DNA of 64,000 nucleotides from Patulibacter defluvii (GTDB lineage Bacteria > Actinomycetota > Thermoleophilia > Solirubrobacterales > Solirubrobacteraceae). The position numbers were made by a program, and so were the translations under genes. This document shows, in pieces, positions 47,038 to 56,487 of this stretch. How positions within the stretch are numbered: position 1 is the first letter of the stretch; each line of letters opens with the position of its first letter. The notes under the pieces were generated by a model that did not search any database, was not told where the DNA came from, and saw only the letters and a program-made list of their open reading frames with translations. The stretch is taken from the NCBI RefSeq assembly GCF_034096925.1, contig NZ_JAWZSQ010000003.1, forward strand, positions 186,001 to 250,000. The letters are read 5' to 3'.

Positions 47038-48606
47038 ATGCGCGTCATCGACTACTTCGACCAGGCCGCCGCCCGGACCCCGGACCGGGCGCTGCTGCTC
47101 GGCGCCGACGACCGCGAGCTGACGTTCGCCGCCGCCCAGCGCCGCTCGCACGAGCTGGCCCGCGCGCTGCACGCCGACGGGCTCGCGGTCGGCGACACGG
47201 TCGGCGTGCTCGCCCCCAACGACCCCGACGCGTTCGTGGCGATGCTCGGTCTCTGGCGCGCCGGCGCCGCCTGGGCCCCGCTCAACCACCTCAACGCCCT
47301 CGGCGCCAACGGCGACTACATGAACGACGTCGCCTGCCGGCGGCTGTACGTCCACCCGCGCTTCGCCGACGCCGTCGCCCCGCTGCGGGCCGCCGTCCCC
47401 GGCCTCACCTCGGTCGTCAGCCTCGGCGATCCGTTCCCCGGCGCCATCGGCCTCCGCGAGCACCTCGCCACCGGCGACGGGACGACGCTGCCGGACTGGG
47501 CCGATCCCTTCGGCAGCCCGGACCGCCACTGCTGCTACTGGCCGACCGGCGGCACCACCGGCCGCTCGAAGGCCGTGATCTGGACGAACCAGGTCTGGGC
47601 GACGCTCAACGAGCTGACCACTCGCCACTGGCCGACCGTCCCCGACCCGGTCAACCTGATGGTGGCGCCGATGACCCACGCCGCCGGCGTGATGGCCGTG
47701 ATCCTCGGCTCGGTCGGCGCGACGGTCGTCGTCCGCCCCGGCTTCGACGCCGACGACGTGCTCGACCGGATCGAGCGCCACCGGGTGACCCACCTCTTCC
47801 TGCCGCCGACGGCCTACTACGCGCTGCTCGACGCCCAGCGCGCGCGACCGCGGGACGTCTCCAGCCTGGCGCTGCTGCTGGTCGCCGCCGCGCCCGTCTC
47901 GCCCGACCGGATGGGCGAGGGGGTCGAGGTCTTCGGCCCCTGCGTCGCCCAGTGCTGGGGCCAGGGCGAGTCGCCGTTCCTGCTCACCTACCTCGCCCCC
48001 GAGGAGGTCGCCGCCGCGGTCGCCGCCGGCCGTCGCGACCGCCTGGCCAGCTGCGGCCGCGCGACCTTCTCCTGCCAGGTCGCGGTCGCCGACGACGACG
48101 GCCGGCTGCTCGACCCCGGCGAGACCGGCGAGCTGGTCGTCCGCGGGCGCCTCGTGGCGCCCGGCTACCTCGGCCGGCCGCAGGCGACCGCCGAGGTCCA
48201 GGCCCACGGCTGGCACCACACCGGCGACGTCGGACGGATCGACGAGGACGGCTACGTGTCGATCGTGGACCGCAAGAAGGAGATGATCATCTCCGGCGGC
48301 TTCAACGTCTTCCCGGCCGAGGTCGAGACGGCCCTGCTGACGGCGCCGGCGGTGGCCGACTGCGCCGTGATCGGCGTCCCGGACGACCGTTGGGGCGAGG
48401 CCGTGACGGCCTTCGTCGTCCTGCGCGACGGCGCCGACGAGGACGCCGAGGGGCTGATCGCCCACGCCCGCGCCGCGCTCGGTCCGGTGAAGGCGCCGAA
48501 GCGGATCGCGTTCGTGACCGACCTGCCCCGGACCCCGGTGGGCAAGACCGACAAGCGCGCGCTGCGGCGCGCGCACTGGAGTGGCCGCGAGCGCGCGGTC
48601 AACTGA
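47038..48606 (+). CDS. AMP-forming acyl-CoA synthetase (candidate beta-ketoacid-CoA ligase)
   Basis: A 522-aa ANL-superfamily enzyme: P-loop YWPTGGTTGRSKAV, A5-type motif WGQGES, GYLGRPQATAEV, hinge YVSIVDRKKEMIISGGFNVFPAEVE and the C-terminal catalytic Lys in RTPVGKTDKRALR. It activates a carboxylate with ATP and CoA. Being the first gene before an acetophenone-carboxylase-like set, it is best interpreted as the counterpart of benzoylacetate-CoA ligase, activating the beta-keto acid made by the carboxylase; specificity is inference. The next gene starts 11 nt downstream. Confidence 0.88.
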   Translation: MRVIDYFDQAAARTPDRALLLGADDRELTFAAAQRRSHELARALHADGLAVGDTVGVLAPNDPDAFVAMLGLWRAGAAWAPLNHLNALGANGDYMNDVACRRLYVHPRFADAVAPLRAAVPGLTSVVSLGDPFPGAIGLREHLATGDGTTLPDWADPFGSPDRHCCYWPTGGTTGRSKAVIWTNQVWATLNELTTRHWPTVPDPVNLMVAPMTHAAGVMAVILGSVGATVVVRPGFDADDVLDRIERHRVTHLFLPPTAYYALLDAQRARPRDVSSLALLLVAAAPVSPDRMGEGVEVFGPCVAQCWGQGESPFLLTYLAPEEVAAAVAAGRRDRLASCGRATFSCQVAVADDDGRLLDPGETGELVVRGRLVAPGYLGRPQATAEVQAHGWHHTGDVGRIDEDGYVSIVDRKKEMIISGGFNVFPAEVETALLTAPAVADCAVIGVPDDRWGEAVTAFVVLRDGADEDAEGLIAHARAALGPVKAPKRIAFVTDLPRTPVGKTDKRALRRAHWSGRERAVN

Positions 48607-48617
48607 GAGGAGACGCC

Positions 48618-50492
48618 GTGGCACCCACGGGAGCGATCACGCTCGACATCGACACCGGCGGCACGTTCACCGACGGCGTCGTCAGCACCGACGGCCGAGC
48701 GTGGCCGGTGAAGGTCCTGACGACGCCGCACGACCTGACGATCGCGCTCCGCGACGTGGTCGCGGACGCGGCCACGCAGATCGGGATCGGCGAGGCCGAG
48801 CTGCTGCAGCGGCTGGCGTCGATCCGCTACTCGACGACGCTCGGGACGAACGCGATCATCGAGCGCAGCGGCCCGCGGATCGGCCTGCTGGTCAGCGAAG
48901 CCGGCCACCGCGACGTCCGCGACGAGCTCGACGGCACCCTGGTCGCCGAGCTGCTGGAGCCGGTCGACTGGCGGGTGCGGACGCTGGCCCTGACCGGCGA
49001 TCCGGAGCGGGACGCCGAGCCGGTGCTGCAGGCGGTCGAGGCGCTGCTCGGCTACGGCGCCGAGCGGCTGGTGGTCGCGCTCGACGACCCGCAGGCGGAG
49101 GACGCCGTGCGGCGGATCGTCTTCCGCGAGTACCCGCGCCACATCCTCGGCGCGCTGCCGGTGCTCTTCTCCAGCGAGCTGGTCGACGATCCGGCGCGCG
49201 GTCGCCGGATCGCGACGGCGATCGTCAACGCCTACCTGCACCCGCAGCTGGAGCGGTTCCTCTACGAGGCCGAGTCGAGCCTCCGCGGCCGCGGCCTGCG
49301 GCGGCCGCTGTTCGTCTTCTGCAACGACGGCACGACCAACCGCGTCGCGAAGGTGACGGCGCTGAAGACCTACAACTCGGGCCCGGCCGGCGGCGTCGAG
49401 GCGGCGGCCGCGCTGGCTCGCCACTACGGCTTCGCGCGGGTCGCGACGATCGACATCGGCGGCACCAGCACCGACGTCGCCTTCGTCCGCGACGGGGCGA
49501 TCGAGCGGCGCGAGCGGGGCCGGGTCGACGGCGTCGAGACGTCGCTGCCGATGCGGGCGATCGACGCGCTCGGCGGGGGCGGCGGCACGATCGCCGAGGT
49601 CGGCCCCCACGGCGCGCTGGCGCTGGGACCGCGCAGCGCCGGCGCCGCCCCGGGACCGGCCTGCTTCGGCTTCGGCGGCACCGAGGCGACCGTCACCGAC
49701 GCCAACGTCGTGCTCGGGGTCTACGACGCCGAGCAGCGCTTCGCGGGGCGCGTCGCCCTCGATCCGGAGCGGGCGCGGAACGCGATCGCGCCGGTCGCCG
49801 AGGCGCTCGGGCTGTCGGTGGTCGGGGCCGCCGCGCGGATCCGGCAGGCGCTGGAGGAGCGGATCGGCGAGCACCTGCGGCGCGGGATCGCCGAGCGCGG
49901 CGGCGGCGACTGGGTGCTGCTGGCGTTCGGCGGCGGCGGTGCGGTCCACGCCGCGCGAGCGGCCGAGCACGCGGGCGTCGACCGGGTCCTGGTGCCCGGG
50001 CTGGCCAGCGTCTGCAGCGCGCTCGGGGTCGGGTTCGCCGACGTCGAGCACCGCTACGAGCGGGTGCTGCCGTCCGCCGACGAGGCGTCCGCGGCGGCGC
50101 TCGAGGAGCAGCTGCTGGAACGGGCCCGGATCGACATGCGCGGCGAGGGCTTCGCGCTCGACGAGATCGCGCTCACGAGCGAGCGGGGCAGCGACGACGA
50201 CGGCCGCCGGACGCTGTCGGTCGTCGCCCGCGCCGCGCTGCCGCACCCGCCGCTGGAGGCGGTCGAACGGCCGACCGACCTGCCCGAGCCGGTCGCCGTC
50301 CGCGACGTCTGGTGGGACGCCGAGGCCGCGCGCGCGACGCCGGTCCACGACGCCGAGGCCATCGCGGCCCGCCAGGTCGCGATCACGGGCCCGGCGATCG
50401 TCGCCGGCGACATCGTCACGGTCTGCGTCCCGCCCGGTTGGCGGTTCGAGCACGACCCGTTCGCGCAGTCGTTCCTGACCCGGGAGGCATGA
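48618..50492 (+). CDS. Acetophenone carboxylase-like subunit A (HyuA-type ATPase)
   Basis: A 624-aa hydantoinase/oxoprolinase A-family protein. An actin-like ATPase begins with the phosphate loop ITLDIDTGGTFTDG, with SIRYSTTLGTNAIIERSGPRIGLL and VATIDIGGTSTDVAFVRDG as the second phosphate-binding segment, followed by LGGGGGTIAEVG. In acetophenone carboxylase and acetone carboxylase this type of subunit activates bicarbonate and/or the ketone enol by phosphorylation. It is one of two HyuA-like genes in the operon, matching the ApcA/ApcC pair. GTG start with GGAGA upstream; the next gene starts 2 nt after the stop. Confidence 0.87.
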   Translation: MAPTGAITLDIDTGGTFTDGVVSTDGRAWPVKVLTTPHDLTIALRDVVADAATQIGIGEAELLQRLASIRYSTTLGTNAIIERSGPRIGLLVSEAGHRDVRDELDGTLVAELLEPVDWRVRTLALTGDPERDAEPVLQAVEALLGYGAERLVVALDDPQAEDAVRRIVFREYPRHILGALPVLFSSELVDDPARGRRIATAIVNAYLHPQLERFLYEAESSLRGRGLRRPLFVFCNDGTTNRVAKVTALKTYNSGPAGGVEAAAALARHYGFARVATIDIGGTSTDVAFVRDGAIERRERGRVDGVETSLPMRAIDALGGGGGTIAEVGPHGALALGPRSAGAAPGPACFGFGGTEATVTDANVVLGVYDAEQRFAGRVALDPERARNAIAPVAEALGLSVVGAAARIRQALEERIGEHLRRGIAERGGGDWVLLAFGGGGAVHAARAAEHAGVDRVLVPGLASVCSALGVGFADVEHRYERVLPSADEASAAALEEQLLERARIDMRGEGFALDEIALTSERGSDDDGRRTLSVVARAALPHPPLEAVERPTDLPEPVAVRDVWWDAEAARATPVHDAEAIAARQVAITGPAIVAGDIVTVCVPPGWRFEHDPFAQSFLTREA

Positions 50493-50493
50493 G

Positions 50494-50868
50494 ATGAGCA
50501 CGATCGAACCGATCACCGAGTACCTGGAGGTCGACCTCGACCGCGAGACCTGGCGCTGCACGCGCTGCGGCCGCGAGCACGGCTCGGCGCGCGAGAGCTA
50601 CAAGCACGGGCTGCTGGTCCACGAGCGGGACCCGCGCGAGATCCACCGCCCGCTGATCGACCCCGAGGCCTACGAGTACACCTTCGCGCCGGACCCGCAG
50701 TGGTGCCGGATCCTGGAGTACTGCTGCCCCGGCTGCGCGGCGATGGTCGAGGTCGAGTACCTCCCGCCCGGGCACCCGATCACCCATGACATCGAGCTCG
50801 ACCTCGACTGGTTCAAGCGCCGAGCCGCCGCGCGGGCGGCGGCGAACGGTACGGAGGAGACGGCATGA
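50494..50868 (+). CDS. Acetophenone carboxylase-like small zinc-binding subunit (ApcB / acetone-carboxylase-gamma-like)
   Basis: A 124-aa acidic protein with cysteines in a zinc-site pattern: C22-x2-C25 (WRCTRCGREHG) and C77/C78-x2-C81 (YCCPGCAAM), plus C71. The position between two HyuA-like subunits, the size and the rubredoxin-like knuckles fit the small zinc-containing subunit of acetophenone carboxylase and the gamma subunit of acetone carboxylase. GGAGG lies upstream, and the ATGA overlap with the next gene indicates stoichiometric synthesis. The C-terminal helix is charged. Confidence 0.75.
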   Translation: MSTIEPITEYLEVDLDRETWRCTRCGREHGSARESYKHGLLVHERDPREIHRPLIDPEAYEYTFAPDPQWCRILEYCCPGCAAMVEVEYLPPGHPITHDIELDLDWFKRRAAARAAANGTEETA

Positions 50869-53090
50869 GGCGGATCAGCGTCGACATCGGCGGGACCTTC
50901 ACCGACTGCTTCCTGACCTGGGACGAGCAGCGGATCGAGGCCAAGGCCCTCACCACCCACCACAACCTCTCCGAGGGCTTCCTGGCCGCGCTCGAGAACG
51001 CGGCGGCCGAGCTCGGCAGCGACGTCGACGAGGTGCTCGGCGGGGTCGAGTCGGTGCGCTACGCGACGACGCTCGGCACCAACGCACTGATCGAGCGCTC
51101 CGGCCCGCGCCTGGGCCTGATCACGACCGCCGGCTACGAGGACACGATCATCCTCGGCCGCGGCCTCCAGTACGGCGACGGCCTGACCGACCTCGAGCAG
51201 TCCGACCTGCCCGGGGCCGACCGGCCGACGCCGCTGATCGACCCGGAGCAGATCGTCGGCATCCGCGAGCGGGTCGACCAGGCCGGCGATGTGGTCGTCC
51301 CGGCCGACCGCGAGGACGTCCGGCGGGCGATCCAGCAGCTGGTCGAGCAGGGCGTCCGCGGCTTCGTCGTGGTCCTGATGCACGCGGTCGCCAACCCGGT
51401 CCACGAGGACCTGGTCGAGGAGGTGCTGCTCGAGGAGTACCCCGGGTCCTACCTCGGCGCGTTCCCGATCGTCTGCTCGCACGACGTGTCGCTGAAGAAG
51501 GGCGAGTACGCCCGCTCGATGTCGGCGATCATCGACGCCTACCTGCACCACGAGATGCAGCACGGCCTGCGGTCGCTCGAACGGGCGCTCCGCGAGCGCG
51601 GCTACCGGCGCCCGATGCAGATCGTCCACAACTCGGGCGGGATGGCACAGCTCAACCGCACCCACGCGCTGCAGACCCTCCACGCCGGTCCGGTCGCGGG
51701 GCTCAACGCGGCCGAGCAGGTCGCCGACGAGCTGGAGATCCCCGACCTGATCACCGTCGACATGGGCGGGACGTCGTTCGACATCGGGATGGTGACCGGC
51801 GGCGGGATCCGCTTCTACGAGTTCGACCCGATCGTCGACCGCTGGCGGGTCCAGATCCCGATGGTGTCGATGGTCGCGCTCGGCGCCGGCGGCGGATCGA
51901 TCGCGCGCTACGACTCCACCCACCACGCGATCCAGGTCGGGCCGGAGAGCGCCGGATCGGACCCCGGCCCGGTCTGCTTCGACATGGGCGGCCGCGAGCC
52001 GACGGTGACCGACGCCGACGTGGTGCTCGGCTACATCGACCCCGACTACTACTACGGCGGCAAGCTGCAGCTGAACCGCCGGCGGGCCGAGCGGGCGATC
52101 GCTCGCCGGCTCGGCGAGCCGCTGGGGATCTCCGCCCACGAGGCCGCCGCCGCGGTCCGGCGGATCGTCGACAACAACATGGCGCAGGGGATCTTCAAGG
52201 AGGTCGCGCTGAAGGGCTACGACCCGCGCCGGTTCACGATCCTCGCCTACGGCGGCAACGGCCCGACCCACGCCTGCGGCTTCGCGCAGGACCTCGGCGT
52301 GGTCCGTGTCCTCGTGCCCCGCAACTCGGCGATCTTCTCGGCCGTCGGCGCGGGCAACATGGACCAGCTGCACATCCACGAGCGCTCGGTCTACCTGTCG
52401 CTCTACGACGCCACCTCGCGCTCGCTGATGACCGACGTCGACGTGCTCAACCGGCACATCGACGAGCTGCGCGAGCGCGGCCGTCACGACATCGTCCGCC
52501 AGGGCTTCGCCGCCGAGGACGTCGCCTTCCGGGTCGAGTTCGACATGCGCTACGGCGACCAGCTGCAGCTGACGTCGATGGTGCTGCCGTTCGAGCGGTT
52601 CGCGTCGGCGCGCCAGGTGCTCGACATCATCAAGCGCTACCACGACTCCTACGGCGATCGCTTCGGGCAGGGCACCCAGACGCCCGAGACCGGGATCAAG
52701 GTCAACCAGATCCGGGTCGTCGCCTACGTCCCGCTGGAGAAGGTGCGGTTCGCGGCCGCGCCCGCCGCGGGCAGCGTCGCGGCCGTCGCCGCCGGCGGGC
52801 CCGGGAGCCCCGGCGACGGGCCGACATCCGCGGGCGGCACCGCGCTCGCGGCGCTGGCCACCCGCACGAGCGCCGAGCCCAAGGCCCACCGCGAGGCCTG
52901 GTTCGACGGGGCCCCGGTCGAGACGCCGGTCCACGACCTCGACGCGCTCCCGGCCGACGCGTCGATCAGCGGGCCGGCGCTCGTCGAGGCACCGCACTCC
53001 ACGTTCGTGGTCGCCCCCGGCTGGGAGCTCCGGACCACCGACCCCTACTTCATCGAGATGCGCCGCATCGACCAGGAGGACCGCTCGTGA
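50865..53090 (+). CDS. Acetophenone carboxylase-like subunit C (HyuA-type ATPase)
   Basis: A 741-aa second HyuA-family protein, longer than the first. It begins RRISVDIGGTFTDCFLTWD, then YATTLGTNALIERSGPRLGLITTAGYEDTIILGRG, IVHNSGGMAQLNRTHALQTLHAGPVAG, LITVDMGGTSFDIGMVTGGG and TILAYGGNGPTHACGFAQDLG. A low-complexity Ala/Gly/Pro insertion occurs at about 625-665. The order HyuA-small-HyuA-HyuB and relative lengths reproduce apcABCD of acetophenone carboxylase. There is no biotin-attachment motif, as in that enzyme. Coupled by GTGA to the HyuB-type gene. Confidence 0.87.
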   Translation: MRRISVDIGGTFTDCFLTWDEQRIEAKALTTHHNLSEGFLAALENAAAELGSDVDEVLGGVESVRYATTLGTNALIERSGPRLGLITTAGYEDTIILGRGLQYGDGLTDLEQSDLPGADRPTPLIDPEQIVGIRERVDQAGDVVVPADREDVRRAIQQLVEQGVRGFVVVLMHAVANPVHEDLVEEVLLEEYPGSYLGAFPIVCSHDVSLKKGEYARSMSAIIDAYLHHEMQHGLRSLERALRERGYRRPMQIVHNSGGMAQLNRTHALQTLHAGPVAGLNAAEQVADELEIPDLITVDMGGTSFDIGMVTGGGIRFYEFDPIVDRWRVQIPMVSMVALGAGGGSIARYDSTHHAIQVGPESAGSDPGPVCFDMGGREPTVTDADVVLGYIDPDYYYGGKLQLNRRRAERAIARRLGEPLGISAHEAAAAVRRIVDNNMAQGIFKEVALKGYDPRRFTILAYGGNGPTHACGFAQDLGVVRVLVPRNSAIFSAVGAGNMDQLHIHERSVYLSLYDATSRSLMTDVDVLNRHIDELRERGRHDIVRQGFAAEDVAFRVEFDMRYGDQLQLTSMVLPFERFASARQVLDIIKRYHDSYGDRFGQGTQTPETGIKVNQIRVVAYVPLEKVRFAAAPAAGSVAAVAAGGPGSPGDGPTSAGGTALAALATRTSAEPKAHREAWFDGAPVETPVHDLDALPADASISGPALVEAPHSTFVVAPGWELRTTDPYFIEMRRIDQEDRS

Positions 53091-55297
53091 CCACCCCGCC
53101 CATCGCCCCCGCCGCCGTCGAGGACCAGGCCGCCCTCGACGCCGAGGTCCAGGCGTTCCTCCACGACAACGTGCTTTTCCGGGGTCCCGACCCGGAGATC
53201 ATGCGCGACCACCGCCCGGCCCCGCGAACCGCGCTCGAGGAGCAGGCGATCGCGGCCGGCACCGACGAGCTGACCCGGACGATCATCCGCAACCGGCTCC
53301 AGACCTCGGCCAACGAGGCGAAGGAGATGCTGATGCACATCGCGTCGGCGCCGTCGGCGAAGTGGGGCGACCTGATCTCCGGCATCTTCACCGCCAGCGG
53401 GGACCTCGCGATCGCCTCCTCCAGCGGGGTCCTGATCTTCTCGGTCCTCGCCGGTCCGCCGATCAAGTACATCCTCAAGAACTGGCGCGACGAGGAGACG
53501 GTCGGCATCCGCGACGGCGACGTCTTCATGCACAACGACGCGCGCTTCGGCAACGTCCACAACACCGACCAGAGCTGCCTGATGCCGGTGTTCCACGAGG
53601 GCGAGCTGATCGCCTGGGTCGGCACGATCATCCACGAGGGCGAGAACGGTGCGACCGAGCCGGGCGGGATGCCGTCGGCGGCCGAGAGCCCCTACGACGA
53701 GGGCCTGAAGATCAGCCCGCTGAAGATCGGCGAGAACTTCCGGCTCCGCGAGGACCTGGTCACGTACTTCCAGAACTCGGTCCGCGACCCGAAGCTGCAG
53801 CTGGAGGACATGCGCTCGCGGCTGGCGGGCACGATGCGCCTGCGCGAGCGGCTGCTGGAGGCGATCGAGGAGTACGGCCGCGACGCGGTGGTCGCCGTCG
53901 TGCGCGGCACGCTGGAGTACACCGGCGCCGAGGTCCGGCGGCGGCTGAAGGCGCTGCCCGACGGCAAGCGGCGGGTCGTCCGCTTCTGCGACAACACCCT
54001 CCGCGAGCCGATCCTGCTGAAGATCAACTGCACGATCGAGATCCGCGGCGACGAGATGATCATCGACCTCCGCGGCTCCGGACCGGAGCTGCTGAATCGC
54101 TCGATCAACACGGTCCTGGCGTCGCTGAAGGGGATGATCGCCCAGGTCTTCCTGACCTTCGTCTGGCCGGACCTGCCGCGCAACCAGGCGGCGTTCGAAC
54201 CGGTGACGGTGCTGACCGATCCGGGCTCGGCCTTCGACTGCTCGGCCGAGGTCCCGAACGCGGTCTCGATGATGACCTTCTTCCCCAGCTTCTCGGCGGT
54301 CGAGCACTGCCTGCAGAAGTTCCTCCACAACGACGCCCACTCCGGCGGCGAGGCGAAGGCGACCGAGGTCCACGCCTCGTGGTGGCCGATGATCAACGGC
54401 TTCCTCTTCGGCGGCTACACCCAGCACGGCCTCTTCGTCGGCAACGTGATGACCGACATCAACGGGATGGGCGGCGGAGCGCGCCACGACCGCGACGGCG
54501 AGCACGCGCTGGCGCCGATCTTCTGCTCGATGTCCGACCTCGGCGAGAACGAGATGGTCGAGGACGAGCTGCCGGTGCTGTGCATGGCCAACCGCCGGAT
54601 CATGCGCGACAACCAGGGCTTCGGCCGCCACCGCGGCGGCCACGGCCACCAGCAGGTGATGACCTTCCGCAACTCGCCGATGTGGGGCTGGATGGCGATC
54701 GCGATCGGCTCGAAGTTCCCGCTCGCGCTGGGCCTCTTCGGCGGCTACGGATCGCCCTGCCAGCCGCTGATGAAGGTCCGCGGCGTCAACACCCTGACGG
54801 CGATGGCGGACGACCCCGAACTGCGGGTCGACGACGCGGTCGAGCTGATGAACGAGCGGCCGTTCGCCGGCGCCGACTACTCGACGTCGCACACCGGGCT
54901 CCAGTTCGAGCTGGCCGGCGAGGGCGACGTCTACGCGATGTGCCAGGGCGGCGGTGGCGGCTACGGCGACGTGCTCGAGCGCGATCCCGAGGCGGTCGTG
55001 ACCGACCTGCGGCGGGGCCTGATCTCGGCCTGGACCGCCCAGGGCATCTACCGCGTCGCCGTCGACGAGCACGGCGACCACGACCCGGCCGAGACCGAGC
55101 GGCTGCGGGCCGAGGAGCGGGCCGCGCGCCTGCGGCGCGGTGTGCCGTTCGCGGAGTTCGAGCGCCGCTGGACGAGCGACCTGCCGCCGGCCGGGCTGCC
55201 GTACTACGGGTCGTGGGCCGACCGCGAGGTGATCCACGCCGGCAGCACCGAGGTCACGATGCCGGCCGATCAGCTGCAGTCGGTGATGATGCCGTGA
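53087..55297 (+). CDS. Acetophenone carboxylase-like subunit D (HyuB-type)
   Basis: A 736-aa hydantoinase/oxoprolinase B-family protein, the catalytic partner of HyuA-type subunits. Diagnostic segments are IIRNRLQTSANEAKEMLMHIASAP, FTASGDLAIASSSGVLIF, GDVFMHNDARFGNVHNTDQSCLMPVF, IHEGENGATEPGGMPSAAES, and the glycine-rich ending VYAMCQGGGGGYGDVLERDPEAV. HyuB subunits carry the carboxylation or hydrolysis centre, where the activated ketone enolate meets carboxyphosphate-derived CO2. AGGAGG-like bases precede the GTG. Coupled to the next gene by GTGA. Confidence 0.88.
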   Translation: MTTPPIAPAAVEDQAALDAEVQAFLHDNVLFRGPDPEIMRDHRPAPRTALEEQAIAAGTDELTRTIIRNRLQTSANEAKEMLMHIASAPSAKWGDLISGIFTASGDLAIASSSGVLIFSVLAGPPIKYILKNWRDEETVGIRDGDVFMHNDARFGNVHNTDQSCLMPVFHEGELIAWVGTIIHEGENGATEPGGMPSAAESPYDEGLKISPLKIGENFRLREDLVTYFQNSVRDPKLQLEDMRSRLAGTMRLRERLLEAIEEYGRDAVVAVVRGTLEYTGAEVRRRLKALPDGKRRVVRFCDNTLREPILLKINCTIEIRGDEMIIDLRGSGPELLNRSINTVLASLKGMIAQVFLTFVWPDLPRNQAAFEPVTVLTDPGSAFDCSAEVPNAVSMMTFFPSFSAVEHCLQKFLHNDAHSGGEAKATEVHASWWPMINGFLFGGYTQHGLFVGNVMTDINGMGGGARHDRDGEHALAPIFCSMSDLGENEMVEDELPVLCMANRRIMRDNQGFGRHRGGHGHQQVMTFRNSPMWGWMAIAIGSKFPLALGLFGGYGSPCQPLMKVRGVNTLTAMADDPELRVDDAVELMNERPFAGADYSTSHTGLQFELAGEGDVYAMCQGGGGGYGDVLERDPEAVVTDLRRGLISAWTAQGIYRVAVDEHGDHDPAETERLRAEERAARLRRGVPFAEFERRWTSDLPPAGLPYYGSWADREVIHAGSTEVTMPADQLQSVMMP

Positions 55298-56139
55298 GCG
55301 CGACCTCGATCGGCGATCGCGCGACGACGGTGCCCGTGACCGGCGGCGCGCGGTTCGCGCCGCGGGCGGCCGGCTTCGGGGCCCGGGTGCTCGGGATCGC
55401 CCCCGAGGAGGCGCGGACCACGCCGGCGGCCGCGATCCAGTGCTGCCGCCAGGAGCGCGACCTGCTGCGGCCCGACCTGACCGTGGTCGCCGCCGACGGC
55501 ACGCTGCTGGCCGAGGCGCTCGGCTGCTCGATCGCCCGCACCGGGCAGGGCGGCTGGCGGGTCGGCGCGTCCGCCGATCCCGAAGCCGCGATCGACCGCG
55601 CCGAGGATCCCGACGTCCTGCGGACGCCGGCGATCGGCGCCGCGCTGGCCGCGATCGAGGCGCTGGCCCCGGAGGGCGAGGTGGCGCTGCTGCTGCGCTC
55701 GCCGCTCTGCGTCGCCTCGGTCGTGCTCGGCCGCCCGCTGCGGCTGGAGACCGGTGCCGACGACGAGCTGATCGACGCCTGCTGCCTGGTCGCCACCGAC
55801 CTGGCCAAGCAGGCGCTCGACCGCGACGCGGCGGTGGTGCTGGAGGAGGGCGCCGCACCGCCGCCCGAGGCGCTCGACCTGTACGCGCCGCTGCTGAAGA
55901 TGCTCGCCCACCGCGGCCGCCCGGCGTCGGTCCTGGTCCACGGCAGCCGGGCGGGGGCGTTCGCCGATCCGCCGCCCGGCGTCGGCGCGGTCGTGACCCG
56001 CGCGGCGCTGTCCGACTGGGGCCAGGAGTGGCAGCCGGATCCGGCCCAGGCGCTGTTCGCGCCGCGGATCTCGCCGGCCGCGTCGCCCGAGCGGGTGCAG
56101 CTGCTGCGGGCCGGCCTCGACCGCGAGGACGGGCGATGA
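55294..56139 (+). CDS. Fifth carboxylase-operon protein (ApcE position), unrecognised
   Basis: A 281-aa protein, Ala-rich. It occupies the place and roughly the size of ApcE, the fifth and least understood gene product of the acetophenone carboxylase operon. The segments ARTTPAAAIQCCRQERDLLRPDLTVVAADGTLLAEALGCSI and LDLYAPLLKMLAHRGRPASVLVHG recall the uroporphyrinogen-decarboxylase/methyltransferase barrel superfamily, but the match is weak and the metal-binding motif is not evident. It is coupled to neighbours on both sides (GTGA, ATGA), so it must be made together with the carboxylase. Confidence 0.6.
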   Translation: MSATSIGDRATTVPVTGGARFAPRAAGFGARVLGIAPEEARTTPAAAIQCCRQERDLLRPDLTVVAADGTLLAEALGCSIARTGQGGWRVGASADPEAAIDRAEDPDVLRTPAIGAALAAIEALAPEGEVALLLRSPLCVASVVLGRPLRLETGADDELIDACCLVATDLAKQALDRDAAVVLEEGAAPPPEALDLYAPLLKMLAHRGRPASVLVHGSRAGAFADPPPGVGAVVTRAALSDWGQEWQPDPAQALFAPRISPAASPERVQLLRAGLDREDGR

Positions 56140-56486
56140 GCGCCGCCACCTGGGTCCGCTGCGACGACTGCGGGGCGGGCTTCTACCCGGCCCAGCGGCA
56201 CTGCACCGCATGCGGCGCGTGGGAGCGGATGCGCGTGGTCCCGCTGCCGCGACGGGGCCGGCTGTTCACCTGGACGACGATCCACGTCGCGGCGGCCGAC
56301 CCGCCGCTACCGCCGCCGTTCGCGCTCGCCCTCGTCGACCTCGACGACGGGCCGCGGGTGATGGCGCCGATCGTGCTCGACGGCGATCCCGATCGCGATC
56401 TGCGCAGCGGCATGGCGCTGCGGCTGGTCGAGCACGCCGGCGCCGTCGACGACGCGCGGCCGGGCTTCCACCTGGAGGTCGACTGA
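56136..56486 (+). CDS. Zn-ribbon / OB-fold (DUF35) acyl-CoA-associated protein
   Basis: A 116-aa protein with an N-terminal rubredoxin-like zinc ribbon (C9-x2-C12 and C23-x2-C26: RCDDCG, HCTACG) and a C-terminal OB-fold (RGRLFTWTTIHV, PFALALVDLDDGPRVMAPIV). DUF35 proteins form complexes with the thiolase or aldolase encoded next to them, for example the BbsA partner of the BbsB thiolase. Here the thiolase gene begins 2 nt downstream. It probably organises or activates that thiolase. ATGA overlap with the upstream gene. Confidence 0.88.
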   Translation: MSAATWVRCDDCGAGFYPAQRHCTACGAWERMRVVPLPRRGRLFTWTTIHVAAADPPLPPPFALALVDLDDGPRVMAPIVLDGDPDRDLRSGMALRLVEHAGAVDDARPGFHLEVD

Positions 56487-56487
56487 G

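Noticed and set aside
44449..48624. 1391-codon minus-strand frame across the regulator and ligase genes
   Set aside because: It runs antisense or out of frame through at least three well-supported genes and has no domain; only its last 21 codons are considered, as the leader ORF.
48618..55297. Reading the HyuA/HyuB genes as a hydantoinase or 5-oxoprolinase
   Set aside because: Two HyuA-like genes, the small Cys-rich gene between them, the fifth gene, and the flanking CoA ligase and thiolase fit ketone carboxylase better. A hydantoinase would normally have one HyuA-HyuB pair and no thiolase. It is not excluded biochemically.
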